DNA of 64,000 nucleotides from Anaerolineae bacterium (lineage in GTDB: Bacteria > Chloroflexota > Anaerolineae > Aggregatilineales > Phototrophicaceae), in the NCBI GenBank assembly GCA_017303635.1, contig JAFLCG010000009.1, forward strand, positions 208,589-272,588, read 5' to 3'. Every line of letters begins with the position of its first letter. Position 1 is the first letter of the stretch. The translations under genes and the position numbers were made by a program. The notes below the pieces were generated by a model, which saw only the letters and a list, made by a program, of their open reading frames with translations, was not told the origin of the DNA and made no database searches. Below are positions 53,076 through 62,966 of the stretch, in pieces.

Positions 53076-53789
53076 TTAGACTTCGCCTAGATAGAGCTTT
53101 CGCACTTCGTCATTGTCGAGTAGTTTGTCAGCATCATCTGCCAGCTTAACCTCCCCACTTTGCAGAACATATCCCTGATTGGCAATTTCCAGTGCCATCA
53201 GTGCATTTTGTTCCACCAGGAGGATCGTCACGCCCTGTTCATTGATACCTTTAATGATATTGAAGATTTCTTCTACCAACAGCGGAGCCAGTCCCATCGA
53301 TGGCTCATCGAGCAGCAGAATCCGTGGACGCGCCATCAGTGCTCGTCCTATCGCTAACATCTGCTGCTCACCGCCCGAAAGAGTCCCGCCAAGCTGCCAG
53401 ATACGTTCCTTAAGCCGCGGCAACCTGGTAAAGACAAAGTCCATATCCCGTGCAATTTCTGCTTTGTCGTTGCGCGTAAACGCACCCATTTCCAAATTTT
53501 CTCTTACCGTCAGCCGCATAAAAATTTTCCGGCCTTCTGGCGACTGGATAACACCTCGCGTCACAATCTGATGGGCTGGAACCCGGGTTATGTCCTGCCC
53601 ATCCAGGAGGATTTTGCCTTCTGCTGCCGGCGTAATCCCACAGATCGTATTTAGAGTAGTGGATTTACCAGCACCATTAGAACCAATGAGCGTAACAATC
53701 TGACCCTGTTCCACCTTGATGGAAATCCCCTTTAAGGCATGAATCTTGCCATAAAAGGTATGAATGTCGTGTACTTCCAGCAAGCTCAT
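53076..53789 (-). CDS. livF: BCAA-type ABC transporter ATPase LivF
   Basis: 237 residues. Walker A GSNGAGKSTT, signature LSGGEQQMLAIGRAL, Walker B RILLLDEPSMGLAP, all standard for LivF; the short C-terminus distinguishes it from LivG. ATGA overlap with livG (53786-53789). Confidence 0.95.
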   Translation of the reverse strand: MSLLEVHDIHTFYGKIHALKGISIKVEQGQIVTLIGSNGAGKSTTLNTICGITPAAEGKILLDGQDITRVPAHQIVTRGVIQSPEGRKIFMRLTVRENLEMGAFTRNDKAEIARDMDFVFTRLPRLKERIWQLGGTLSGGEQQMLAIGRALMARPRILLLDEPSMGLAPLLVEEIFNIIKGINEQGVTILLVEQNALMALEIANQGYVLQSGEVKLADDADKLLDNDEVRKLYLGEV

Positions 53790-54598
53790 GAGGCTACCTG
53801 TTCCTTCCGCTTGCCTCGTGTCTTATCCACATTTTGTGCACCGAGGTAGGCTTCAATCACTCGTGGATTACGTTGGACTTCCGAAGGTGTCCCTTCTGCA
53901 ATTTTTTCACCATAGTCCATCACGCTGACCTGATCAGAGACGGTCATCACCAATTTCATGTCATGTTCAATCAAGAAAATGGTCAGATTACGCTCATCCC
54001 GCAATCGACGAATGAAATGCATCATGTCATCAGTCTCATTGGGGTTCATGCCTGCTGTTGGCTCATCCAACAACAAGAGTTGAGGTTCGGATGCCAGCGC
54101 ACGGGCAATTTCAAGGCGTCGTTGAAGACCATACGACAGGTTTTCTGCCAACCAATCGCCATTGCCCGCCAGACCAACATATTCAAGCAAGTCCATCGCT
54201 TTACGCAAAGCAGCTCTTTCTTCGCTACGTTGACCCGGCAATCCCAGAATGGACCCCAACGGTCCAGACTTTAGTCGTGGATGCATCCCGACCAGAATGT
54301 TCTCCAGAGCGGTCATACCCTGAAAAAGACGAATATTCTGATAGGTACGGGCAATTCCCGCGTTCGTGATTTGATCTGGTCTTAAGCCAACTAATTCCCG
54401 GTTCCCAAACTTAATGCTGCCCTCAGTAGCAACATAAAAGCCGGTCACGCAGTTGAAAAACGTAGTCTTACCTGCGCCATTAGGACCAATCAAACTGGCA
54501 ATCGAACCGCGCGGAATACTGAGATCAACTGACCGAACTGCAGTCAGGCCACCGAAGCGCTTAATAACACGTTGGGCCGATAATATAGGATCACTCAT
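53786..54598 (-). CDS. livG: BCAA-type ABC transporter ATPase LivG
   Basis: 270 residues. Walker A GPNGAGKTTFFN, the FQ-loop region GIARTYQNIRLF, signature LSYGLQRRLEIARAL and Walker B LLLLDEPTAGMNP. LivG-specific insert with MHPRLKSGPLGSI present. Starts 2 bases after the livM stop. Confidence 0.95.
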   Translation of the reverse strand: MSDPILSAQRVIKRFGGLTAVRSVDLSIPRGSIASLIGPNGAGKTTFFNCVTGFYVATEGSIKFGNRELVGLRPDQITNAGIARTYQNIRLFQGMTALENILVGMHPRLKSGPLGSILGLPGQRSEERAALRKAMDLLEYVGLAGNGDWLAENLSYGLQRRLEIARALASEPQLLLLDEPTAGMNPNETDDMMHFIRRLRDERNLTIFLIEHDMKLVMTVSDQVSVMDYGEKIAEGTPSEVQRNPRVIEAYLGAQNVDKTRGKRKEQVAS

Positions 54599-54600
54599 GG

Positions 54601-56625
54601 CTAGGCCTTCCCCTGCTGTGGGGTTGCAGAATCTACTTGTTCCGAAAGGCGCCGCACCGGAGGTGGAATTAAGCCTTCAGGTCTGGCTAACATCACGACC
54701 ACCAGCAATACTCCAAATGCTAACAGGCGATAGTCCTGTAGCTCACGCAGGATTTCCGGCAAACCCACTAGAATAACTGCTCCCAACATCACACCGGGTA
54801 TCGAACCCAAGCCGCCGATGATGATGAGTGCCAAAACATTGATCGATACCAGCACCGTGAAACTATTGGGGAAAATACCCTGCAACCAAGAGCCAAAGAT
54901 TGCACCGCCAAGTCCGGCGAAGCCCGCCCCAACAGCAAACGATAGTAACTTCGCACGGGTTAGATTGATCCCCATAGCACGGGCAACATCTTCATCAGCA
55001 CGAATAGCACGCCAGGCTCGCCCCAAGCGCGTACTCCCTAGTCGATAAGCGACAAAAGCCGTGATGACAATGCCGAACAAAATCAGATAGTAGATGTTAA
55101 AGGCACTGCCAAGTTCAAAGCGCCATGCCGGATTCAAGAAAGTAAGGTCTACGACCGGCACCGGGATATTGCCAATCCCCTGGGCACCGCCAAAGATTGG
55201 CTTAAAATCACCGGACAAGGTTATCAAGCGGATAATTTCGCCGAAGCCCAGCGTTACAATCGCCAGATAGTCGCCGCGCAGGCGCAAAACTGGAATACCC
55301 AGAACCACCCCTGCCAGCATTGAGACAATCACAGCAATCGGCCATGCCTGCCAAAAAGTCATCACCCCCGTACAAATTGTTGGGATGTCAGCACGTGCAA
55401 TATCAGCTGGCAAAATCCCGCCACAGGTCAGGAGGCTTGGTGTCGTCAATGTACCAACCGTATATGCACCCAGCGCAAAGAACGCTACAAAACCCAACAC
55501 CAACAAGCCGGTGTAACCGACGGCGATGTTCAAGCCAATTCCCATGATGATGTACAAACCGACCAGATCAAAGATACTGGTAATGTACTGACCAAGAAAC
55601 AGCGGCGCGACTAGCATAACCAGCAGCACAATCAACAAGGAAAAACGTTGATTGACCTGGCGTTCAGGACGTGGCTGGGTTTCAAATCGAGAACTTGCTT
55701 CTGCTGTCAAACGAGGCATCAACCAAAACAGAGTAGCAAATACAATAAGAATCAGAAGTGTTGCTATCCAATTCATGGAATTCTGCCAATTGAGCACCCC
55801 AATACTCAGCAAGAAACCCACGACAAACAAGGTTCCGTTATGAATATTGCGTTGAGTTGCAGCTACAGCAGATCCCATTCCGCCAATGAGTGCAAAAACA
55901 ATCACCTGCGACAGAATGCCCGGTGCTGACAGCAAACGAGAACCTGTACCAAAACCGCCACCATTTGCGATCAGGCCTAAAACAATCCCAACAATTGCGC
56001 CAATTCCCAGGCCTAAACCCAATCGAACTAATGACGAACGTTGCATCTGATTGATGGCAACCAAATATCCAGTACCCAAGACGCCCACAACTGCCAGTGC
56101 ATCCGGCAGTGTGTTTATTGACTTAATCTGTGCTTCAAGTAAACCAACTGAAGCTGTCAGAGCCAAACTCAAAAGAATGATTTGCCGGGCTTCTGATGGA
56201 ATGGATAGCAATGCCCCACTAATGGCCCCAGCGAGCGCACTTAGAACAAGTAGTAAAATAATCCCACTGGATAGTGTTTGACCAAAGGTGAGGACAGGCG
56301 TAATGGGATCAGTCTTGAGTTCGGCGAACACGAAAGTTAAATCAATCGCATTCTCAACCAGCATCACCAGCGCTAATCCTGCACCGACAATAAGGCTTCC
56401 AAGGATGCCATTAAAAAGCATGGCTACAATACCGCGCTCTTTGACCCGCGAGGCTGTCATCAAGCCTGCCCCGCAAAGCATGATGGCCAGAAGTACCATG
56501 CTGAGAGTGATCGCACCGGTCACAACCTGGCGTTCATCCAACTTACCAAAAACACCGGTCAAAGCCAGTAAGATCGCCACTGCTGCTGCGTAGGAACCCT
56601 GTCGGAATGTGGATGAGGCAATCAT
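54601..56625 (-). CDS. livM: BCAA-type ABC permease LivM with extra N-terminal membrane domain
   Basis: 674 residues, about twice a normal LivM. The conserved LivM body occupies about 325-674 (GIGLNIAVGYTGLLVLGF, LRLRGDYLAIVTLGFGEI, the EAA-like RAIRADEDVARAMGIN, GGLGSIPGVMLGA). The first 320 residues add roughly nine or ten hydrophobic helices with no recognised family. No internal start with a good ribosome-binding site was evident at the junction, so it is read as one protein. Function of the extension unknown. Three bases separate it from livH. Confidence 0.88.
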   Translation of the reverse strand: MIASSTFRQGSYAAAVAILLALTGVFGKLDERQVVTGAITLSMVLLAIMLCGAGLMTASRVKERGIVAMLFNGILGSLIVGAGLALVMLVENAIDLTFVFAELKTDPITPVLTFGQTLSSGIILLLVLSALAGAISGALLSIPSEARQIILLSLALTASVGLLEAQIKSINTLPDALAVVGVLGTGYLVAINQMQRSSLVRLGLGLGIGAIVGIVLGLIANGGGFGTGSRLLSAPGILSQVIVFALIGGMGSAVAATQRNIHNGTLFVVGFLLSIGVLNWQNSMNWIATLLILIVFATLFWLMPRLTAEASSRFETQPRPERQVNQRFSLLIVLLVMLVAPLFLGQYITSIFDLVGLYIIMGIGLNIAVGYTGLLVLGFVAFFALGAYTVGTLTTPSLLTCGGILPADIARADIPTICTGVMTFWQAWPIAVIVSMLAGVVLGIPVLRLRGDYLAIVTLGFGEIIRLITLSGDFKPIFGGAQGIGNIPVPVVDLTFLNPAWRFELGSAFNIYYLILFGIVITAFVAYRLGSTRLGRAWRAIRADEDVARAMGINLTRAKLLSFAVGAGFAGLGGAIFGSWLQGIFPNSFTVLVSINVLALIIIGGLGSIPGVMLGAVILVGLPEILRELQDYRLLAFGVLLVVVMLARPEGLIPPPVRRLSEQVDSATPQQGKA

Positions 56626-56628
56626 AGA

Positions 56629-57819
56629 TCAAGCCTTCTTTTCCGAAAGGACTTCGCCGAAGATACCAGTCGGTCGGAAAATTAGTACCAGAATGAGTAA
56701 ACCAAATACAATTACATCTTCTAATTGAGATGACATACCCAGAAGCGTAGGCGCAAGAGACTCGGTTACACCGAGGAATAATCCGCCAAACATCGCGCCA
56801 GGAATGTTGCCAATACCCCCGATTACGGCGGCTGTAAAAGCCTTAATACCTGGTGTAAAGCCCATAAACGGAGACACCTGGGTGTTATACAAGGCAAATA
56901 GCACTCCGGCGGCGCCCGCCAGTGCTGCGCCCAAGATGAAGGTGCTGACAATCACACGATCCACATTGATTCCCATCAAAGACGCTGTTTTGCGATCTTC
57001 GGCGACTGCCCGCATCGCCTTTCCGATCTTAGTTCGCCGAACGATATACCAAAGAATAGCCATCATCAATACGGCAAGGAAGAACACCACAAAGAAAATA
57101 GGTCGAAGTTGCAGTTCCATACCAAGCAACTGAACATCGTAACGCCCGTTAATTAGGTCCATTCCCTTACAGATTTCGGCTCCATCGATGGTCTCGCATT
57201 CGAGGCGAAATAGCTGGGGAAGTACATAGAAATTTACTTCCGGGTACACCCGTGTTGCAGATCCAAATAACCGGAGGAAGATTTGCTGCAATGCAATTGA
57301 AGCACCGATGGCCGTAATAAGGGGCACGAGACGGGGTGCACCCCGCAGAGGTCGATAAGCAATACGTTCTAACAAGACAGCAATTGTGACTGCAGCAGCC
57401 ATACCAACTGTGACCGTAATCAGCAATGCCAAAGCGGTATTGCTATACAGCAGACCTGACTGCTCTGCCCAATGAATAGCAAAGAAGCCGATATAGGCGC
57501 CAGACATAAACACTTCGCTATGGGCAAAGTTAATCATCGAGAGAATGCCATAAACCAGCGTATAGCCCAGAGCAATCAACGCATAGATGCTTCCTTGTGC
57601 CAGCCCAAAAATGATAACCCGAATAATGCGCTCGACACTTAGAGGACGTCCCGCAGCTGCCAATCCGGTCAGATTCTGGATGATCGTCCAAACCAAAAAA
57701 ATGACGATCACTAAACCAGCTACCTGTAAAGGATTTCGCAACAATTTGATAATGCGTTGAGCTAAAGAAACCCCATCTCCACCTGAAGTGGTGGCTGGTT
57801 GGGATGCTGTAGAGGCCAT
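56629..57819 (-). CDS. livH: BCAA-type ABC permease LivH
   Basis: 396 residues, longer than usual (about 300). The LivH core starts near residue 70 (GLAQGSIYALIALGYTLVYGILSMINFAHSE split across two helices) and ends with GGIGNIPGAMFGG. The N-terminal 70 residues add one extra helix, and about 50 residues around 190-230 with three acidic/Cys positions (LECETIDGAEICKGMD) form an enlarged outer loop. Starts 62 bases after the livK end, past a 13-bp hairpin. Confidence 0.92.
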   Translation of the reverse strand: MASTASQPATTSGGDGVSLAQRIIKLLRNPLQVAGLVIVIFLVWTIIQNLTGLAAAGRPLSVERIIRVIIFGLAQGSIYALIALGYTLVYGILSMINFAHSEVFMSGAYIGFFAIHWAEQSGLLYSNTALALLITVTVGMAAAVTIAVLLERIAYRPLRGAPRLVPLITAIGASIALQQIFLRLFGSATRVYPEVNFYVLPQLFRLECETIDGAEICKGMDLINGRYDVQLLGMELQLRPIFFVVFFLAVLMMAILWYIVRRTKIGKAMRAVAEDRKTASLMGINVDRVIVSTFILGAALAGAAGVLFALYNTQVSPFMGFTPGIKAFTAAVIGGIGNIPGAMFGGLFLGVTESLAPTLLGMSSQLEDVIVFGLLILVLIFRPTGIFGEVLSEKKA

Positions 57820-57880
57820 ACGTGCTCCCCGGCCTCAGTGCCGGTACTGGTTAGAGATGCAGAAATAGATACCTGATAAT

Positions 57881-57909
57881 TACAGAGGTGGGCGATGCCC
57901 ACCTCTGTA
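57881..57909 (-). other. 13-bp perfect hairpin between livK and livH
   Basis: TACAGAGGTGGGC (57881-57893), loop GAT, then its exact reverse complement to 57909. No U-tract follows on the minus strand. Such stems between binding-protein and permease genes usually protect the upstream mRNA and let the binding protein be made in excess. Confidence 0.65.
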
Positions 57910-57933
57910 TCAATCCAATTGACTGGCAGAAGA

Positions 57934-59175
57934 CTAGCCTTCAGAAGCAGTGACAACGATTGAGTTATCGTCGCCAGGGCTACCGACGGCAACTGTCGAC
58001 AAAGAACCATCGGCGGCATAGATATCGATACCGATATCAGCAGCCGAGCATTCGCCTGTACCATCGCAGTTCAGCGTCCCGGTCAAGCCTTCGAAACCTT
58101 CAATCGAGCGCAGGTATTCAGATAGTGCGGCGCGATCAACCGTCAAAGTACCATCGGTCACAACACCAACAGCTTCAATCGCATCCAGGATCATATTGGT
58201 CGCATCGTAGGAATTTACCTGGAAGGGGCCAGTCGGTTCGATGCCATACTTTTCAGTATAGCGAGCGAGCAGGGCATCGACGGCTTCCTTGTTGGCGTCA
58301 GAGGGAATAGAAGAAGATGTATAAACACCTTCTGCGTCCGCCCCGGCCAGACCAGGGAATTCACCACCCTTAATGCCATCAGCACCCATGAACACGATCT
58401 CGCCACCATCAACATCATTCTTCAACTGCTGCACAAGGCGGGCACCTTCAGCAGCGAAGCCACCAAAGTAAATCAGTTCTGGCTCAGCGGCTACAATATC
58501 TTCCAACAGGCCACGGAAGTCAGTATCACCCACATTGACGGCATCAGCCGCAACGACACTACCACCAAGGGCTTCAAAGCTGGCGGTCACGACATTGACC
58601 AGACCTTCACCGTAAGCACTGCCATCGTGGATGGTTGCAATGCTGGTCAAACCCAACACATCGAAGATGAATTGGGCAGCGACGCGGCCCTGGAACGCAT
58701 CTGAGACTACCGCACGGTTGAAGCTGGAGAACTCGCTGGTGCTCAGGTCAGGAGCGGTGCAGCTCGGGCTAACCGAAGAATAACCAGCTTCGTCCAGAAT
58801 AGGGGCAGCAGCACGGCAAGCGCTAGAGCACATCGGGCCGACGATAGCGACCACGCTGGCATCCGAAACGAAACGATTAGCAATTGCCTGGCCACCTTCA
58901 GCGGAGCATTGATCGTCCTGAGGATCCAGGCTGACCGGGAACTCTATCCCGCCGACGGTCACGGTTGGGCGATCTTCAAGAGCCAGTTCCGCACCACGCT
59001 GAATATCTTCACCGAATGGAGCCAGACCCTCACCACTCAGAGCAGCAGCCAAACCAATCACAACCTGTCCATCAGCGGTAACAGTCACCGAAGGTGCTGC
59101 ATCCTGAGCATAGGCAGTTACGCCCAACGCAGCGATGAGCAGCAAAACAAATACAACCAACAATCTGCGAACCAT
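57934..59175 (-). CDS. livK: BCAA-type ABC substrate-binding protein
   Basis: 413 residues from ATG 59175, placed by AGGAGG a few bases upstream; the frame is open to 59205. Signal peptide VRRLLVVFVLLLIAALGV with cleavage near AYA-QD and no lipobox Cys. Periplasmic-binding fold type I with VVIGLAAALSGEGLAP, IVGPMCSSACRAAAPI and ATIHDGSAYGEG. Four Cys suggest two disulfides. Substrate could be branched-chain or other amino acids, or amides. Confidence 0.92.
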   Translation of the reverse strand: MVRRLLVVFVLLLIAALGVTAYAQDAAPSVTVTADGQVVIGLAAALSGEGLAPFGEDIQRGAELALEDRPTVTVGGIEFPVSLDPQDDQCSAEGGQAIANRFVSDASVVAIVGPMCSSACRAAAPILDEAGYSSVSPSCTAPDLSTSEFSSFNRAVVSDAFQGRVAAQFIFDVLGLTSIATIHDGSAYGEGLVNVVTASFEALGGSVVAADAVNVGDTDFRGLLEDIVAAEPELIYFGGFAAEGARLVQQLKNDVDGGEIVFMGADGIKGGEFPGLAGADAEGVYTSSSIPSDANKEAVDALLARYTEKYGIEPTGPFQVNSYDATNMILDAIEAVGVVTDGTLTVDRAALSEYLRSIEGFEGLTGTLNCDGTGECSAADIGIDIYAADGSLSTVAVGSPGDDNSIVVTASEG

Positions 59176-59240
59176 TGAATTTCCTCCTGAAAAGAAGCAT
59201 TCCACTGCTGAAAAGGGGCATTCCCAGCAAGTTGCGGATT

Positions 59241-59269
59241 AGTATATACAGTCGCGGTATTCCTGCCAA
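59241..59269 (-). promoter_or_regulatory. Promoter of the liv operon
   Basis: On the minus strand TTGGCA (59269-59264), 17-base spacer, TATACT (59246-59241), about 65 bases before the livK ATG. Confidence 0.65.
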
Positions 59270-59818
59270 TTGATTACCTGAATCAAATTGCATTCGGATT
59301 TTGGGATGAGGTTATCGTCGGCGCAACATCCCGCTATTCTGAACAAAGTAGACAGAATGGACTGATTAGACTTGCCGGATTTGCCCGACAACGCTTGATA
59401 TGGTTCGCAGTAAATGGGACGGCATCAAGCTCAGTTTGGCAATGGCCCACAGTAAATTAGGCAAATTCCCATCCCTAGTTATGCCAAGCAGATCGAAGAA
59501 AGGTAACCAAAATAACCTATTGAGAACCGTTATAAACATAATTACAGGCTGTACTCACAAGCCCCCTATGCAAAACGTGGTATGGGCCAGTCCTATCAAC
59601 TTAGCGCAAATCAGGTGTACAAACAGACCAAATGACCTGATTTTGAAGCTTGAAAGAACACCAACAGCTAAGACCGAATACATTCCATACACTCAGCCCA
59701 AAAAAACACCTAATACCATCAGTAACTTCTTGAGGATACAAAGTGTGTCCCATCACTTGCTAACCTCATACAAAACTTCTATCATCGTTTCTTAATCTGT
59801 GATAATGGTAGGGATTTG
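59270..59818. other. Intergenic stretch without a convincing gene
   Basis: About 550 bases between the liv promoter and the S9-like gene, visibly more AT-rich than the surroundings. A 131-codon plus-strand frame at 59400-59795 lacks a ribosome-binding site, has scattered rare-looking codons and no recognisable domain. No tRNA, riboswitch or repeat was seen. It probably holds the promoter of the gene at 59819. Confidence 0.5.
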
Positions 59819-61684
59819 ATGACTCACTTAGACGCAGATCAGATGCTGGATGCGTTGCTGAGACTCCCTCGGATATATGGGGCACAGATCTCGCCTGACG
59901 CACGTTGGGCAGCATGGACATGGTCAGGTTTAGATGACACCTGTGATGTCTATATCGCGCCAGCTGATGCTTCTACCCCACCCCTTCAACTCACAAAGAG
60001 CTCTATAAACACACAACTTGCGGCTTGGTCGCCGGATAGTCAATCTGTATTGGTCATACAAGATAACGAAGGCGATGAACGATTTCGGGTTTACAGAGTA
60101 CTGATTGATCGACCGGGTGAAATGCATCTGCTGCTTGACCCCCAGGTGCAGTTTTACGTACGGTATCCGCAGATTCATCGCAATGGTCGCTGGTTAATCT
60201 ACGGGGCCAATTATGATGCTGAAGCTGATGAAGAAATCGATCCGTTTTATATCTATCGTTATGACTTAATCACCAAAGAATTTTTCACATTGGTAAAGCC
60301 CAAAAATGGCGGATGGTGTAAACCAGAACTTAATCTAGCCGGGACTCATGTTATATACAATCGGCAGGAACGACATCCTTCAGGGGCGCAGCTATGGATG
60401 GTTAGTATTAATGGAAAAGAAGATCTCGAGATAGTCAATACTGGTGATACCTTCAAGGTGGATGGTTATTGGCTACCCGATAGCCAACGGGTTTTGGCTA
60501 TCGCCGAGGTCGAAACCCACTGTAAGGTAGGCATTTACGATCTTCGAAACAAGCACCTGCGATGGCTTATAGATGATCCCCAACGCAATATTGAATGGGC
60601 TTACGCCGTACCGCGAAGTGAATTTGTAGTCATATTTGAGACCAGAGAAGCCCGAACCTATGCGTCCCTGCTCAACAGTGTCACTAGTGAGGAAATTCAT
60701 CTTGAAGTACCCTTTGGTGCATTAGCCCCGCTTGCACCAGTCAACCAAACACAATGGATCGGTATGTTCAGTAGTGCACAGTATCCGACTGATCTGATCC
60801 ATTTTTCATTGCACGAATCGGTATTACCAGAAACGTTTAAGAGTATTACCAGACTGCCCCAGCACATCCAAATTAGACCCGGCGACCTAGCCCCTGCCGA
60901 AACTTTTCACTGGGAAGCCAAAGACAAGCGCATGCTTCAAGGTTGGTTGTTCCATCCAAGAACATTGCCTAGGGGTACGATTGTATGCATTCATGGTGGT
61001 CCAGCCCTACATGATGAGGATGTACTGGATGAACAAGTTCAATACTTCGTTTCGCAAGGATATACTGTATTCCAGCCGAATTACCGTGGAAGTACAGGTT
61101 TCAACCGAGCCTTTGTTGAAGCAATCAAAGTCAAGGGATGGGGCCATGACGAACAAGATGATATTCAACGGGGAATTGAAGCGCTCATTCAGTCAGGAAT
61201 TTCCGAAAAAGGTAGAGTCGGCATAACCGGTTTATGCTACGGTGGCTACTCAGCCTGGTGCCAAATCACACGTAACCCACCAGAAGTAGTAGCAGCAGCA
61301 ATTCCTGTCTGCGGCATGACCGATCTTGTCGTAGATTTTGAGAACACACGATCCGATTTCTTACCTTATACAATCGAAATGATGGGAGGAAGTCCTTCGG
61401 AGGTTCCACAAAAGTATTTTGATGCATCCCCTATCAATTTTATCCACCAAATCAAAGGAAAATTGATGATCGTACAGGGTATGAATGATTCGGTCGTATC
61501 GCCCATCAACATGCAAGTTGTGACGGAGGCGCTGAACAAAGCAGGCATCCCCTATGAATTAGTCACCTTCAGCGACGAAGGTCATGGAATTTATAGACCA
61601 ACAAATTTACGTCAACTCTATCCCGCGATGCTGGAATTTTTCAGGCGCGCTTTTGATGAGTCTCCCGCACCATCCACAGAATAA
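59819..61684 (+). CDS. S9-like alpha/beta hydrolase with Cys in the nucleophile position
   Basis: 621 residues. N-terminal beta-propeller with SPDARWAAW and SPDSQSVLV blades, then a hydrolase domain with FHWEAKDKRMLQGWLF, CIHGGPALHD and QPNYRGSTGFNRAF as in S9C peptidases. The nucleophile elbow is GLCYGG, so C473 replaces Ser; D557 (GMNDSV) and H589 (DEGHGIY) complete a Cys-Asp-His set. The enzyme may be a thiol hydrolase, as in dienelactone hydrolase, or inactive. No signal peptide. More AT-rich than its neighbours, a hint of transfer. Start is ATG 59819 behind AGGGA; its end overlaps the convergent MFS gene by 44 bases. Confidence 0.83.
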   Translation: MTHLDADQMLDALLRLPRIYGAQISPDARWAAWTWSGLDDTCDVYIAPADASTPPLQLTKSSINTQLAAWSPDSQSVLVIQDNEGDERFRVYRVLIDRPGEMHLLLDPQVQFYVRYPQIHRNGRWLIYGANYDAEADEEIDPFYIYRYDLITKEFFTLVKPKNGGWCKPELNLAGTHVIYNRQERHPSGAQLWMVSINGKEDLEIVNTGDTFKVDGYWLPDSQRVLAIAEVETHCKVGIYDLRNKHLRWLIDDPQRNIEWAYAVPRSEFVVIFETREARTYASLLNSVTSEEIHLEVPFGALAPLAPVNQTQWIGMFSSAQYPTDLIHFSLHESVLPETFKSITRLPQHIQIRPGDLAPAETFHWEAKDKRMLQGWLFHPRTLPRGTIVCIHGGPALHDEDVLDEQVQYFVSQGYTVFQPNYRGSTGFNRAFVEAIKVKGWGHDEQDDIQRGIEALIQSGISEKGRVGITGLCYGGYSAWCQITRNPPEVVAAAIPVCGMTDLVVDFENTRSDFLPYTIEMMGGSPSEVPQKYFDASPINFIHQIKGKLMIVQGMNDSVVSPINMQVVTEALNKAGIPYELVTFSDEGHGIYRPTNLRQLYPAMLEFFRRAFDESPAPSTE

Positions 61685-62894
61685 GTCCCAAAGCCAGCAC
61701 ACTCATCACTGCGGACGTGATCGCATTAGCACTAATCCCATAAGTGAATATAGCTGGACCAATCAAACTACCGGCAGCTCTACCCAAAGATGATGCAGAG
61801 GACATAGCGGCCAGTAGGTTTGCGCGAGCCGTTGGCACCAGTTCGCTCATGAGCGGAATAGAACATACAAGCGTAAATTCAAAAGTTATAAAGAATAGAA
61901 ATAACCCAATTAAGGCTCCATTATAAGTTGTACTCAGGATTGGCAAGAGAATACAGCTAACCCCATACGTTGCAAAACCGATCGCCACTGACCGACGCTT
62001 GCCCAGACGATCCACGAGCAAGGCGGTCAAGCCTTCGCCGCCCAGTTCGGCAATGCCAATAATGGCTGCGGTGATCCCTAAGGCGATAATGCGTAATCCA
62101 AATGTGCCTTCCATCCAGCGACCAAAAACAATATTGACGACTTCATTCGAAGCGCTCAGTAAAAATCCGGCAATCAAGGCTGACACCGCTGCTGGATTAA
62201 TCATGATGGCTCGTAATCCGCGCAACAAGGAGGTACGGGGCACACCCTGCACATGCGTAGACGGAATGAGCAACCAAAGCAGAATAAAGACAACAATACC
62301 GGCGCACAATAAGTAGGGAAAGGGCGCTGTCCATTGCTCCCGCGGGAGCAAACCTGAAATACCGATTAATCCAAAGGGGTCAGCAAAAGCATTCGCATTG
62401 CCTATCCAACCTCCACGAGCTATCAACCACCCCACAACCGGCACGCCCACAAGAAAAGCCCCTGACCAACCAAACTCGGCAATACCCATTGCTAACCCAC
62501 GCCGATCATAGCTGACCACATCACCGATATAAGCATACATGGCGGGATCAAACATGATCTTCGTAAGCGTGACCAACAACACCGAAATAACCAATGCCGG
62601 AAATGTCGGCGAAATAATCACCAGTACCATGGCCCCAATAAACAGGCCGATACCGACCAGCATGGCAAACTTACGGCCCCGTGCATCACCAATTGAGCCA
62701 AGAATGGGACTTAATGCACCAAGAGAGGCACGTAGCGTTACCGCTTGCGTAATCGCATTAATATCTACTCCCAGTCCGCGCGACAAAGCGGGCAAGAAGG
62801 GATAAATCATACGGAAGGCCGTATTCACAACAGTACGTACTAGTGCAAAAAACAATACCTGATAACGGAGACGAATAGACCCGTTGGATTGCAC
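61641..62894 (-). CDS. Major facilitator superfamily transporter
   Basis: 417 residues, about twelve hydrophobic helices, with the loop motif GSIGDARGRKFAM after the second helix. Substrate not readable. Shares 44 bases with the end of the S9-like gene on the other strand. Lies 72 bases downstream of ftcD on the same strand and may be co-transcribed with it. Confidence 0.85.
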   Translation of the reverse strand: MQSNGSIRLRYQVLFFALVRTVVNTAFRMIYPFLPALSRGLGVDINAITQAVTLRASLGALSPILGSIGDARGRKFAMLVGIGLFIGAMVLVIISPTFPALVISVLLVTLTKIMFDPAMYAYIGDVVSYDRRGLAMGIAEFGWSGAFLVGVPVVGWLIARGGWIGNANAFADPFGLIGISGLLPREQWTAPFPYLLCAGIVVFILLWLLIPSTHVQGVPRTSLLRGLRAIMINPAAVSALIAGFLLSASNEVVNIVFGRWMEGTFGLRIIALGITAAIIGIAELGGEGLTALLVDRLGKRRSVAIGFATYGVSCILLPILSTTYNGALIGLFLFFITFEFTLVCSIPLMSELVPTARANLLAAMSSASSLGRAAGSLIGPAIFTYGISANAITSAVMSVLALGLILWMVRETHQKRA

Positions 62895-62966
62895 AGCATA
62901 CTCTCCGAGATAGGTGATCGTGACCGGGTAGTATAGCGAGGTTAGTCAAACGTGTGTTAAGGCCAC

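Noticed and set aside
59400..59795. 131-codon plus-strand frame in the gap before the S9-like gene
   Set aside because: No ribosome-binding site, no domain, amino-acid composition of random AT-rich sequence.
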